Shown: positions 7,211-15,334 of the stretch, piece by piece | Numbering within the stretch: position 1 is the first letter of the stretch | Layout: each line of letters opens with the position of its first letter | Assembly: GCF_003369835.1 (NCBI RefSeq) | Contig: NZ_QPMJ01000002.1 | Coordinates: 124,001 to 188,000 of the forward strand | DNA: 64,000 nt | Source: Halorussus rarus | GTDB lineage: Archaea > Halobacteriota > Halobacteria > Halobacteriales > Haladaptataceae | Reading direction: 5' to 3' | Position numbers and translations under genes: made by a program | The notes under the pieces: generated by a model | Told to the model about the DNA's origin: nothing | The model's input: the letters and a program-made list of their open reading frames with translations, nothing else | Databases searched by the model: none

Positions 7211-7286
7211 CTACGCTACACAGGCGGCTATCTACATCGCTTTCGCTTGAGGTGCATTTATGTCAACTGCACTGGTATAAAACGGT

Positions 7287-7538
7287 ATGCGCCTCGTCGA
7301 CCGGGTCGTCAATCAAAGTAGTTTAGACCTCATGGAATTGGTCGGTGCAGTTCTGCTCGCATTGCTCATCGTCGCACCAATCGTGTACATCGCATTTTAC
7401 CGGGTCGTGAACTTCCTGATTGCCGCCGCTGGCGTGAGGACGCCAGTTCCGCTGTCCATAGCCGGCGCGATTTTCGTCACTGCCGTGTTCACGGCCGTCT
7501 GGAGTGCCTTCCGGGTGGTCGAGTGGCACTACACCTGA
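7287..7538 (+). CDS. Small two-helix membrane protein, unknown function
   Basis: 83 aa with two clear hydrophobic helices: about residues 17-43 (ELVGAVLLALLIVAPIVYIA) and 53-75 (VPLSIAGAIFVTAVFTAVW). Short polar ends and no recognised domain. A TATA-like GGTATAAAAC sits directly before the ATG, so the message may be leaderless. It ends 31 bp from the convergent aroQ stop and is the gene nearest the presumed insertion point. Confidence 0.55.
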   Translation: MRLVDRVVNQSSLDLMELVGAVLLALLIVAPIVYIAFYRVVNFLIAAAGVRTPVPLSIAGAIFVTAVFTAVWSAFRVVEWHYT

Positions 7539-7569
7539 ACATCCGCAGTCGATAGCGCCGCGTTCGGTG

Positions 7570-7875
7570 TTACCTGCTCTCACGTTGCTCCACTTTGTTC
7601 AGCTCTATCAGCAGCCTGAAGATGGCCTTGACCAGGTTCGCGTCGACGTCGAACTGCTCGGCGTTCTCGCCGGCGCGGTCCATCACGCGCTGCTCCTGGT
7701 CCTCGTCGGTCGTCGGCATGTCGCGCTCGTCCTTGACCTGGGCGACCGTCTCGGCCACGTAGGTCCGGCGCGCGATGAGTTCGACGATCTCGCGGTCGAT
7801 GCTCTCAATCTCCTCGCGGAGCTCCGCGAGGTTCATCTCGTCCGGGCGGGGTCGTTGCGTGTCGTCGTCAGCCAT
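7570..7875 (-). CDS. aroQ: Chorismate mutase (AroQ type)
   Basis: 101-aa all-helical AroQ chorismate mutase converting chorismate to prephenate for Phe/Tyr synthesis. Typical motifs are ELREEIESIDREIVELIARR, VAQVKDER and the terminal RLLIELNKVEQRESR helix. The start at 7875 lies 43 nt inside the end of the shikimate kinase gene, showing tight coupling. Its last 14 codons are the sequence repeated at 2733, 3937 and 7167, so its 3' end is the boundary between core genome and accessory region. Confidence 0.95.
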   Translation of the reverse strand: MADDDTQRPRPDEMNLAELREEIESIDREIVELIARRTYVAETVAQVKDERDMPTTDEDQEQRVMDRAGENAEQFDVDANLVKAIFRLLIELNKVEQRESR

Positions 7876-8723
7876 GTGGTACCCTCTCGTTCGTTCCAGC
7901 GGTCCGCGATCCGTTCCAGCGCCGGGCGCTCGCCGACCGCGACGAAGCTCGGGCCGGTCCCCGACAGCGAGACGCCGCGGGCGTCGGGCAGCGCGTCGAG
8001 CATCGGGTCGGCCGGGAAGCCGAGCGCGGCGGTGAAGGCGAAGCCGTTGACCGTCATCGCGTCGGCGTACCGGCCGTCGAGCGCGAGGTCCGCGACGAGT
8101 TCGGCGACCGGCGCGACGCGCTCGCACCGCGAGACGTCGGCGTCGGCGCTGAACGCGCGCTCGGGCGGCGTCCAGACCAGCGCGTCCCAGTCGACGGGCT
8201 CGCGGGCGAGCAGGTCGTCGGTCCGGTTGTCGGTGACGGTGACGCCGCCGAGCATGCTCGCGCTGGCGTCGTCGAACGCGCCCGTGACCGTCACACCGGC
8301 GTCGCGGGCCGCCCGCACGCCGAGCCGGCAGGCGTCCTCCAGATCCACCTCGTCGGCGACCCCGAGCGCGTCGAGCGTCGCCAGCACCGTCGCGTTCGCG
8401 GCCGCGCTCGAGCTCTTGAGCCCGGCCGCCATCGGCACCTCGCTGGTCGTGCGGACCGTGCCGCCGACCGCGGTCGCGTCGGTCGCGCCGAGGCGGTCGA
8501 GCGCCCCGCGGTCGCCGTGCTCCGCGACGGCGAGTTCGAGGCACCGCTCTATCAGCCGGGTGTCGGCGTCCGGCGCGTCGGCGACCTCGCCGGTCGCCTC
8601 GCCGGAGGCGTCGAGTTCGACCTCGGCGGTCGTCTCGGCGTCGATGGCGAACGCCGACCCCTTGCCGCAGGCGAGGGCGTTCAGCACCGTCCCCGCCGCC
8701 GCGGCGGACGCGCGGCCGTCCAT
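7833..8723 (-). CDS. aroK: Archaeal shikimate kinase (GHMP family)
   Basis: 296 aa from the ATG at 8723. A GHMP-superfamily kinase, not the bacterial AroK fold: the ATP loop is PMAAGLKSSSAAANA and the C-terminal motif is GVSLSGTGPSF. It phosphorylates shikimate in the aromatic amino acid pathway. Adjacent and overlapping aroQ, the standard archaeal aroK-aroQ pairing. Confidence 0.95.
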   Translation of the reverse strand: MDGRASAAAAGTVLNALACGKGSAFAIDAETTAEVELDASGEATGEVADAPDADTRLIERCLELAVAEHGDRGALDRLGATDATAVGGTVRTTSEVPMAAGLKSSSAAANATVLATLDALGVADEVDLEDACRLGVRAARDAGVTVTGAFDDASASMLGGVTVTDNRTDDLLAREPVDWDALVWTPPERAFSADADVSRCERVAPVAELVADLALDGRYADAMTVNGFAFTAALGFPADPMLDALPDARGVSLSGTGPSFVAVGERPALERIADRWNEREGTTWLTTTRNDPARTR

Positions 8724-8861
8724 GCTCGGCAGTCTCTCGCGGGGCGTATTGACGCTGGTGGTTCGCGCAAGCGAGGGCGGATGGTCGGTGGCCGACTCCG
8801 CGGATCGAGTCGCGCCCGGCGAAACGCACCCCTTTTCCCCGGCCCGGACCAATTCCGGGGC

Positions 8862-9290
8862 ATGAGCGCGCGCAACGACGTGGCCCCCGACACCCTCGGC
8901 GTCGAGCTCACCGAGGACGGCATCGTCGTGGAGTACGCCGACGACCGGGAGGCGTTCTACCGGGGCGTCCCGACCAAGGAAGCGGGCACCCTCCGGACCC
9001 AGCCCGGCAAGCTGGTCCAGATCCTGGTCACCGACCCGACCGAGACCGAGGGCGTGATGACGTACGTTAACGACCGCAACACCCACGACGAGATCCTCGA
9101 GGAGACGGGGGTCGGCCGGGTGATGCTCGACCCCGGCGAGGAGGAGGAGCTGTTCCCCGGCGTCACGGTCCGGATGGACGGCTACGCGATCGAGATCGAG
9201 GCCGACCCCGAGACCGCCCGCGGCCGGGTGTTCGTCTTCGAGGAGGACGAACTCGGCGAGCAATCGTACGAGATGGTCGACGAGGAGTGA
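8862..9290 (+). CDS. Conserved haloarchaeal protein (DUF5796-like)
   Basis: 142 aa, starting MSARNDVAPDTLGVELTEDG. Acidic and soluble, beta-rich, with PGKLVQILVTDPTETEGVM and DPGEEEELFPGVTVRMDGY segments. I recognise it as a conserved haloarchaeal protein of unknown function, probably the DUF5796 family. It diverges from the shikimate kinase and is followed 14 bp later by another small gene, likely one operon. Confidence 0.75.
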   Translation: MSARNDVAPDTLGVELTEDGIVVEYADDREAFYRGVPTKEAGTLRTQPGKLVQILVTDPTETEGVMTYVNDRNTHDEILEETGVGRVMLDPGEEEELFPGVTVRMDGYAIEIEADPETARGRVFVFEEDELGEQSYEMVDEE

Positions 9291-9304
9291 GGGAGCGAGC
9301 ACCG

Positions 9305-9550
9305 ATGCCGCTTCCGAAGCGCTGGCGAGAGCTAAGTCGTCGGACGGTCGGGTCCGCGCCCGAGCAGTACGGCGTCTACGAACTGGGCGCGGACGGCGAG
9401 GTGCAGGAGGTCGGCTGGGGCGTCCTCCGGGACGAACTCAAGGACGCGCTGGCCTACGGGTCGGGCGACCGGGTCCGGTGGGAGACCTGCCAGACGAAGG
9501 CCGGGGCGAGGGAACTGGCCGCCGACCACCGCGAGCGCGCCGGGTTGTAG
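9305..9550 (+). CDS. Small conserved haloarchaeal protein, unknown function
   Basis: 81 aa from the ATG at 9305. The segment EQYGVYELGADGEVQEVGWG, followed by a helix and a conserved Trp-Glu, is vaguely like a GIY-YIG-type fold, but catalytic residues cannot be assigned. Starts 14 nt after the preceding gene and is probably co-transcribed with it. Confidence 0.65.
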   Translation: MPLPKRWRELSRRTVGSAPEQYGVYELGADGEVQEVGWGVLRDELKDALAYGSGDRVRWETCQTKAGARELAADHRERAGL

Positions 9551-9725
9551 GCTCCGAGGTACCGTCCCGCACGAACGAGTCTTCTCGCGTCCACGACGCG
9601 TGACCAGTGGCGTCCCTGCGGTCCTCCGTCGACTGCCGCAAGTCCATCCGTTTCCACCGGGAACGTCCACCGATCCGACTTCCGACGCGACCGGTCCGTC
9701 CCCTCCGCAGACGGCGAGCGCGCGG

Positions 9726-9860
9726 TCACTGGATGTACGAGGGGTCCTCGTGGTCGCAGTTCGCCTCGTGTTGCTTGGCGTCCTCCTCGTCGTCGAACAT
9801 CATGCCGCACCCCTCGCACTTGTACCACGTCATCTCGTCGCGCTCGGTTGTGACGACCAT
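9726..9860 (-). CDS. 44-aa C2HC zinc-finger protein
   Basis: Very small protein [19 protein letters not shown]..., with Cys-x2-Cys at residues 15/18 and His-x3-Cys at 31/35 (KQHEANC), a classic single zinc knuckle, ending DPSYIQ. Such one-finger proteins are numerous in haloarchaea; some bind nucleic acid or partner proteins. It diverges from cdc48 with a ~175-bp interval. Confidence 0.8.
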   Translation of the reverse strand: MVVTTERDEMTWYKCEGCGMMFDDEEDAKQHEANCDHEDPSYIQ

Positions 9861-9950
9861 GTTCGTGGGTACACGAGACGAAAGTAAATCGTTTGCCCCG
9901 ACCGCCCCGGAGATTCGTCCCGCCGCCGCAGGCGAATCGGTCGCCCGGTC

Positions 9951-10010
9951 GCCACAGGGGAACGCTCCACCGCCGCGGAGGAACGTCCCACCGCCACAGG
10001 GGAACCCTCA
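9951..10010. repeat. Three tandem 21-bp repeats in the cdc48 upstream region
   Basis: Units GCCACAGGGGAACGCTCCACC (9951-9971), GCCGCGGAGGAACGTCCCACC (9972-9992) and a third beginning GCCACAGGGGAACCCTCA (9993 on). They lie 27-86 bp before the cdc48 ATG, where the promoter or leader should be. May bind a regulator or form RNA structure; untested. Confidence 0.6.
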
Positions 10011-10036
10011 ATACGCGCGAGCAACGAGAGGCTGAC

Positions 10037-12262
10037 ATGAACGCGAAGGGTTCCCCCGCAGTCGAACTCACCGTCCAGGGCGCCGAGAAGCGCGACGCCG
10101 GCCGGGGTATCGCTCGCGTCCCCGAGTCGGCCCGCTCGGCGCTGGGCGTCCTCAGCGGCGACACCATGGTCATCGAGGGCGAACGCGACACCGTGGTCAA
10201 GGTCTGGCCCGCGGGGAGCGACGTCCGCGGCGGCACGGTGCAGGTCGACGGCGAGACCCGGGCCAACGCCGGGGTGAGCATCGGCGACTCGGTGACGGTC
10301 CGGCCCGTCTCGGTCGCCGACGCCGACTCGGTCACGCTCGCGCCGACCGCCGCCTTCGACGAGGACGACCGCGACACCCTCGAGGCCGCGCTCAAGAGCA
10401 CCCTCCAGGACCGCCCGGTCAAGGAGGGCGAGCGCGTGCGCATCGAGCGACTGGGCGACGCCGGCACCTTCCACGTCGGCGCGACCGACCCCGACGGCGT
10501 GGTCCGGGTCACCGACGACACCGAGGTCCGGGTGTCGGTGGCGACCGGGTCTGGCGGCGCGGGGACGAGTGCGGGAGGCTCCACCGGCACGGGGTCGGCC
10601 AACGGCGGCATCTCCATCCCCATCGACGACGAGGGCGGCGACGGTGACGCCCCTGCCGAGCTCACGGGCGCGACCTACGAGGACATCGGCGGCCTCGAGG
10701 ACGAGTTAGAGCGCGTCCGCGAGATGGTCGAGCTCCCGCTGTCGAACCCCGCGCTGTTCCGGCGGCTCGGCATCGACCCGCCGAAGGGGGTGCTGCTGTA
10801 CGGCCCGCCCGGCACGGGCAAGACGATGATCGCCAAGGCGGTCGCCAACGAAGTCGACGCTCACTTCACCACGGTCTCGGGCCCGGAGATCATGAGCAAG
10901 TACAAGGGCGAGAGCGAGGAGCGGCTCCGCGAGGTGTTCGAGAACGCCCGCGAGAACGCCCCGACCATCATCTTCTTCGACGAGATCGACGCCATCGCGG
11001 GCGAGCGCGACGAGGAGAGCGACGTCGAGAACCGGGTGGTCGCCCAGCTGCTCTCGCTGATGGACGGCCTCGAATCGCGGGGCCAGGTCGTGGTCATCGG
11101 CGCGACCAACCGGGTCGACGCCATCGACCCCGCGCTCCGCCGCGGCGGGCGCTTCGACCGCGAGATCGAGATCGGCGTCCCGGGCGAGGCCGGCCGGCGC
11201 GAGATCCTCGACGTCCACACCCGGGGGATGCCGCTGGCCGACGACATCGACATGGACCGACTGGCGGCCTCGACCCACGGCTTCGTCGGCGCGGACCTCC
11301 ACGCGCTCTCGACGGAAGCCGCGATGGCCGCGCTCCGGCGGGCCCGCGACGCCGGCGCCGACGACGAGGAACTGATGGAGGTCGAGGTCACCCGCGCGGA
11401 CTTCGAGACCGCGATGGCGTCGGTCGACCCCTCGGCGATGCGGGAGTTCGTCGCCGAATCGCCCGAGATAGACTTCAGCGCGGTCGGAAATCTGGAGGAG
11501 GCCAAGCAGACGCTCACCGAGGCAGTCGAGTGGCCGCTGGCCTACCGCAACCTCTTCGAGAAGACCGCCACCGAGCCGCCGTCGGGCATCCTGCTGTTCG
11601 GGCCGCCCGGAACGGGCAAGACCCTGCTCGCCCGGGCGCTGGCCGGCGAGAGCGACGTCAACTTCATCCACGTCGACGGGCCCGAACTGCTCGACCGCTA
11701 CGTCGGCGAGAGCGAGAAGGCGGTCCGGGAGATATTCGACCGGGCCCGCCAGGCCAGCCCCGCCATCGTCTTCTTCGACGAGATCGACTCCATCGCGGGC
11801 GAGCGCGGTTCGGGGATGGGCGGCGGCGCCGAGGTCTCCGAGCGTGTGGTCTCCCAGCTCCTCACCGAGATGGACGGCCTCGCCGAGAACCCCAACCTGG
11901 TCGTGCTGGCCGCGACCAACCGCCGGGACGCGCTCGACCGCGCGCTGCTCCGGCCGGGGCGACTCGAGGAGCACGTCGAGGTGCCCGCCCCGGACGAGGA
12001 GGGTCGCCGCGCCATCCTGGCGGTCCACGCCGACGACAAGCCGCTGGCCGACGACGTCGACCTCGACGACCTCGCCGCGGAGCTCGGGGGGTACACCGGT
12101 GCGGACCTCGAAGCGGTGGTCCGGGACGCCTCGATGCGGGCCATCCGGGAGGCCGCGGAGGCGTGGGGCGTCGAGCAGGCAGACGAGAACGCCGACGAGA
12201 TCACCATCGAGCGCAAGCACTTCGACGCCGCGGTCGAGAAGATCCGGCCGACGCTGGACTGA
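10037..12262 (+). CDS. cdc48: Cdc48/p97-type AAA ATPase
   Basis: 741-aa unfoldase with an N-terminal Cdc48 double-psi-barrel domain (1-170), a Gly/Ser-rich linker (about 171-192), AAA domain D1 (Walker A GPPGTGKT near 256, Walker B IIFFDEID near 311) and D2 (Walker A GPPGTGKT near 522, Walker B IVFFDEID). Hydrolyses ATP to extract or unfold proteins, probably feeding the proteasome or SAMP-tagged substrates. The ATG at 10037 fits the family N-terminus ([20 protein letters not shown]). One of several haloarchaeal Cdc48 paralogues; the flexible linker before D1 is a distinguishing feature. Confidence 0.95.
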   Translation: MNAKGSPAVELTVQGAEKRDAGRGIARVPESARSALGVLSGDTMVIEGERDTVVKVWPAGSDVRGGTVQVDGETRANAGVSIGDSVTVRPVSVADADSVTLAPTAAFDEDDRDTLEAALKSTLQDRPVKEGERVRIERLGDAGTFHVGATDPDGVVRVTDDTEVRVSVATGSGGAGTSAGGSTGTGSANGGISIPIDDEGGDGDAPAELTGATYEDIGGLEDELERVREMVELPLSNPALFRRLGIDPPKGVLLYGPPGTGKTMIAKAVANEVDAHFTTVSGPEIMSKYKGESEERLREVFENARENAPTIIFFDEIDAIAGERDEESDVENRVVAQLLSLMDGLESRGQVVVIGATNRVDAIDPALRRGGRFDREIEIGVPGEAGRREILDVHTRGMPLADDIDMDRLAASTHGFVGADLHALSTEAAMAALRRARDAGADDEELMEVEVTRADFETAMASVDPSAMREFVAESPEIDFSAVGNLEEAKQTLTEAVEWPLAYRNLFEKTATEPPSGILLFGPPGTGKTLLARALAGESDVNFIHVDGPELLDRYVGESEKAVREIFDRARQASPAIVFFDEIDSIAGERGSGMGGGAEVSERVVSQLLTEMDGLAENPNLVVLAATNRRDALDRALLRPGRLEEHVEVPAPDEEGRRAILAVHADDKPLADDVDLDDLAAELGGYTGADLEAVVRDASMRAIREAAEAWGVEQADENADEITIERKHFDAAVEKIRPTLD

Positions 12263-12346
12263 GGTCGGTTCGCTCGGCGATTCAGTTCGCTGGTAGCAAG
12301 AAGGTTCAAACCCGACGACGGACTAACCCAGGTAGGTGGGGTAGAC

Positions 12347-13603
12347 ATGGATATCACTGACGCTGTTACGACCGAGTACGTCGACGTGAATCCGGGGACT
12401 CGACTCGGGAAGATCCGCGGGATCTTCGACGAGGACCAGACCCTCGAGGCCATCGTCGTCCGGGGGGAGAGCGAGAAGTACGAGGGCATCGTCACCCGAA
12501 AGGACCTCGTGAGTTCGCACCACGACCCCGATGCGAAGGTCCGGTCGGTCCTGCGCCACCCGCCGACGGTGGACCGCGACGAGGACGTGCGCGAGACCGC
12601 CCGTTTGATGGTCGAGGGGCAGGTCAAACTGCTCCCCGTGCTCGACGACAAGGATGTGCTGCGGGGCGCGATCAGGGCCAAGGACCTGCTCCGGATGGTC
12701 CAGGACAACCTCGGGGCGCTCGACGTGTCCGACGTCTACACCGAGGACGTGGTGTCGGTCGAACCCGACACCACGCTCGGGGAGGTCATCCACACCGTCC
12801 GGACGCACAAGTTCACCCGCGTCCCGGTTGTCGACGGCACCGACGCGGTCGGGATGATCAGCCTCTACGACCTCGTGGACTTCACGACCCGGAAGATGGA
12901 GCAGGAGCAGGGCGGCAACAGCAACGCCTCCGACTCCCACGGCGGCAGCGTCTCGAAGAGCCAGGGCCGGACCCACGGCGGGTGGGGCGAGCGGTCGGGA
13001 CTGGAGGCCCGGATGACCGATCTGCCCGCGCGGGACGTGATGAACTCGCCGTGCGCGACGATCACGCTCGACGCCGGGCTCGACGAGGCGTTCGCCGAGA
13101 TGGACGACCGGGGCTACTCGTCGCTGGTGGTCGTGCCAGAGGAGTTCGAGTCGCCCGCGGGCATCGTGACAGTCACCGACCTGCTCCGGGCGCTGACCTG
13201 GACCGGCGACGACCAGCAGCGCTCGGACGTGCAGGTGTTCGGCGTCGAGCTGATGGACACGCTCTCCCGCGACTCCATCGTCGAGCGCATCGACGAGATC
13301 GACGGCAAGTACCAGAAGATGGACATCCTCGAGGCCAACGTGATGTTCCACGAGCACAAGGAGAAGCACCGCGGCACGCCGCTCATCCAGTGCACGGTCC
13401 GGCTGTTCACCGACGAGGGGCTGTTCTCGGGCACCGGCGAGGAGTACGGCGCCCGGTCCGCGTTCAGGCAGGCGGCCGACATCGCCGAGCAGAACGCGCT
13501 CGACAACAAGGAGCGCGAGTCGCCGCGCCACCAGATGGAGCAGGAGCGCGAGCGCACCGTCGACCTGGTCGAGTGGTGGACGACGACCGAGCAGGGAAGC
13601 TGA
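12347..13603 (+). CDS. Four-CBS protein with HPF/RaiA-like C-terminal domain
   Basis: 418 aa: CBS pair 1 (about 1-115), CBS 3 (121-178), a Gly/Ser/Asn linker (183-212), CBS 4 (219-285) and a C-terminal alpha/beta domain (about 290-395). That domain reads IVERIDEIDGKYQKM..., ANVMFHEHKEKHRGTPLIQC, TVRLFTDEGLFSGTGEEYGA and a long helix, matching the beta-alpha-beta-beta-beta-alpha layout of ribosome hibernation factors. CBS pairs usually sense AMP/ADP/ATP, so an energy-gated ribosome factor is plausible (inference). Starts 84 bp after cdc48. Confidence 0.75.
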   Translation: MDITDAVTTEYVDVNPGTRLGKIRGIFDEDQTLEAIVVRGESEKYEGIVTRKDLVSSHHDPDAKVRSVLRHPPTVDRDEDVRETARLMVEGQVKLLPVLDDKDVLRGAIRAKDLLRMVQDNLGALDVSDVYTEDVVSVEPDTTLGEVIHTVRTHKFTRVPVVDGTDAVGMISLYDLVDFTTRKMEQEQGGNSNASDSHGGSVSKSQGRTHGGWGERSGLEARMTDLPARDVMNSPCATITLDAGLDEAFAEMDDRGYSSLVVVPEEFESPAGIVTVTDLLRALTWTGDDQQRSDVQVFGVELMDTLSRDSIVERIDEIDGKYQKMDILEANVMFHEHKEKHRGTPLIQCTVRLFTDEGLFSGTGEEYGARSAFRQAADIAEQNALDNKERESPRHQMEQERERTVDLVEWWTTTEQGS

Positions 13604-13711
13604 GGTCGTCGCTGCCTCGTTCCTCAATCACTCCTTTCAAGCACTGACAAATGTAAAATCGGCGTTTGAGCCTCCGGAAGAGCCTTTGAAGCGCGGGCGA
13701 AAGGAGCAGGT

Positions 13712-14185
13712 ATGAACCGGTGTGCACGTGCGACGACCGACCCGGGCGTGGGGTCGAACGACGGTCCGTTCGCGACGGTCGTGGTCGGGAAGGGCCGGAC
13801 GCCCGGGAACGACGCGGAGGCCGGCGGTTCCGACGACGCCCCGCCACGCACCGTCCGCGTCCGCAACGCCGCCGGCGAGCCCCGGCGGCTGTCGGTGGCG
13901 GTCTCCCGGGGCGCCGAGATACCCGTCGACCGGACCGTCGAGTTCCCGGCGGAGGGCGCGCTCGAACTCCGCCTGACGGAGCCGGCTGACTACCGCGTGC
14001 TGGCCGGCCCCGCGGACGGCGACCGGACCGCCGTCGCGGTCGCGCGCTCGTCGTTCGAGGCCGACGCGAACCCCCTCGACGTTACCGTACTTCCCGACGG
14101 GCGCGTCGAAACTCCCGACGTCGACCCGGTGGCGGGCTGTCGCGACCCCCGGTCGGAGACGCCCCCGACGGCGGGACGGACCTGA
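13712..14185 (+). CDS. Hypothetical beta-rich haloarchaeal protein
   Basis: 157 aa. A Shine-Dalgarno-like AAGGAG precedes the ATG at 13712. Residues ~45-130 look like a small beta-sandwich (TVRVRNAAGEPRRLSVAVSR, FPAEGALELRLTEPADYRVL), a pattern common in exported haloarchaeal proteins, but no signal peptide or lipobox is visible. Tail Pro/Thr-rich. Function unknown. Confidence 0.6.
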   Translation: MNRCARATTDPGVGSNDGPFATVVVGKGRTPGNDAEAGGSDDAPPRTVRVRNAAGEPRRLSVAVSRGAEIPVDRTVEFPAEGALELRLTEPADYRVLAGPADGDRTAVAVARSSFEADANPLDVTVLPDGRVETPDVDPVAGCRDPRSETPPTAGRT

Positions 14186-14209
14186 AGCGCCGGCCGGTCG
14201 GGCCGCGAG

Positions 14210-15004
14210 TCAGCCCGACAGCCGGATGCGGCCGCCGAGCACCGAGTTCACCACCGCGCCGACCAGCACGACGGCGCCCGCGAAGTAGAACCACGTCAAC
14301 AGCAGCAGGACCGCACCGATGACGCCGTACGCCCGGTACCGGCCGGCGTACGCGAGGTAGAACTGGAAGAGCGCGTGGAGCGCGACCCAGCCGACGGCCG
14401 CGACGACCGCGCCGGGAACCGCCTCCCTGACGGTCATCTCGACCGGCGGCATGACGTAGTACACCGGCAGGAACGCCACCGAGAGGCCGGCGACGAGCAG
14501 CAGGTTCCCGACGAGGCTTCGGAGCGGGACGCTGGGGCCGAGCGAGGGGTTCCGCAGGGCGTAGCCGACCGCAATCACGAACCCGGCCGCGACGACGACC
14601 AGTCCCACGGTCACCGCGCCGTCGACCAACTGCTCGACCAGTGACGGGTCGCGCTCGGTCCCGTACGCCTCCGAGAACGCGATGTCGAGCCCCCGGAACA
14701 GCTTGAGCGCGCTCCACGCGACCGTGACCACCCCGACCACGCCCGCCCCCGTCCGACCGCTCGAACTCGTGAGCGCCCGCTGGAGGACGCGCTCGGCCGA
14801 ACTCGACAGCGAACTCGCCACCTGCTGAACGACGAACTGCGCGAACGCCTGCCCGCCCAGGGCGCTACCGAGGACGACGACCAGCAGCGCCAGCGGGATC
14901 AGCGAGACGAACGCGTAGTAGGCGACGCTCGCCGCCAGGAACATCACGTTGCGGTCCCGGGCGACGTCGACGACCTGCCGCACGCGGCTCTGAGACGTGG
15001 TCAT
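14210..15004 (-). CDS. YihY/BrkB-family membrane protein
   Basis: 264 aa from the ATG at 15004 (a TTG two codons earlier is possible). Six or so hydrophobic helices; family signature FLAASVAYYAFVSLIPLALL near the N-terminus and YAYAGRYRAYGVIGAVLLLLTW near the C-terminus, ending GRIRLSG. YihY/BrkB proteins are widespread inner-membrane proteins of uncertain function. It ends 24 bp from the convergent hypothetical gene. Confidence 0.85.
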   Translation of the reverse strand: MTTSQSRVRQVVDVARDRNVMFLAASVAYYAFVSLIPLALLVVVLGSALGGQAFAQFVVQQVASSLSSSAERVLQRALTSSSGRTGAGVVGVVTVAWSALKLFRGLDIAFSEAYGTERDPSLVEQLVDGAVTVGLVVVAAGFVIAVGYALRNPSLGPSVPLRSLVGNLLLVAGLSVAFLPVYYVMPPVEMTVREAVPGAVVAAVGWVALHALFQFYLAYAGRYRAYGVIGAVLLLLTWFYFAGAVVLVGAVVNSVLGGRIRLSG

Positions 15005-15334
15005 GTCCAACCGAAGACACGTCAGTCCGCCCTAAAGGCGATACGGCCGGGTGCGGGCGCCGACGAGTACCCTATGGCGCGTGGGCGACCTTCCTGTCAT
15101 CGAACGATACTGTCCGCTGCGGCGCCGGTTCGAAGCACGTCGCGTCGTCGTGATGTGTCGCTGTCGGCCGCCATGGGCGAACGCCGGCCGTCCGGCGCCT
15201 TATCCCGTCTCGGCAGTTCACGGCGTTCTGCTCGTCATGTCGGTCGGAAACGGACAATACCGCAAGGAAGTCGGCGTTGCGCCCGGGAAACTCGCTGTTT
15301 CCGGGCGCGCCCGGTAGTCCCGTCCCGCCCTCGC
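15005..15334. other. Intergenic; strong inverted repeat near its right end
   Basis: 330 bases between the YihY start and the helicase stop. No convincing coding sequence. It should contain the YihY promoter, and a strong hairpin lies at 15279-15308 just past the helicase stop. Confidence 0.5.
15279..15308. terminator. GC-rich hairpin after the helicase gene
   Basis: Left arm GCGCCCGGGAAAC (15279-15291), loop TCGCT, right arm GTTTCCGGGCGC (15297-15308). All 12 right-arm bases pair, with one bulged G in the left arm. It begins 26 nt past the helicase stop. Archaeal termination depends mainly on T tracts, so an RNA-stability or 3'-end role is as likely as termination. Confidence 0.4.

Larger units (their letters stand above)
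6950..7286. other. Intergenic with right-hand repeat and aroQ remnant C
   Basis: About 340 bases with low GC. An 83-codon open frame (6999-7250) lies across the remnant but has no signature and is discounted. The region holds the right copy of the long diverged repeat and a degenerate aroQ tail. The last ~40 bases carry a GGTATAAAACGG element immediately before the small membrane gene. Confidence 0.45.

Noticed and set aside
6999-7250. 83-codon frame MRIHPTASGF...
   Set aside because: Runs across the repeat copy and aroQ remnant on the opposite strand. No domain or ribosome-binding signal.
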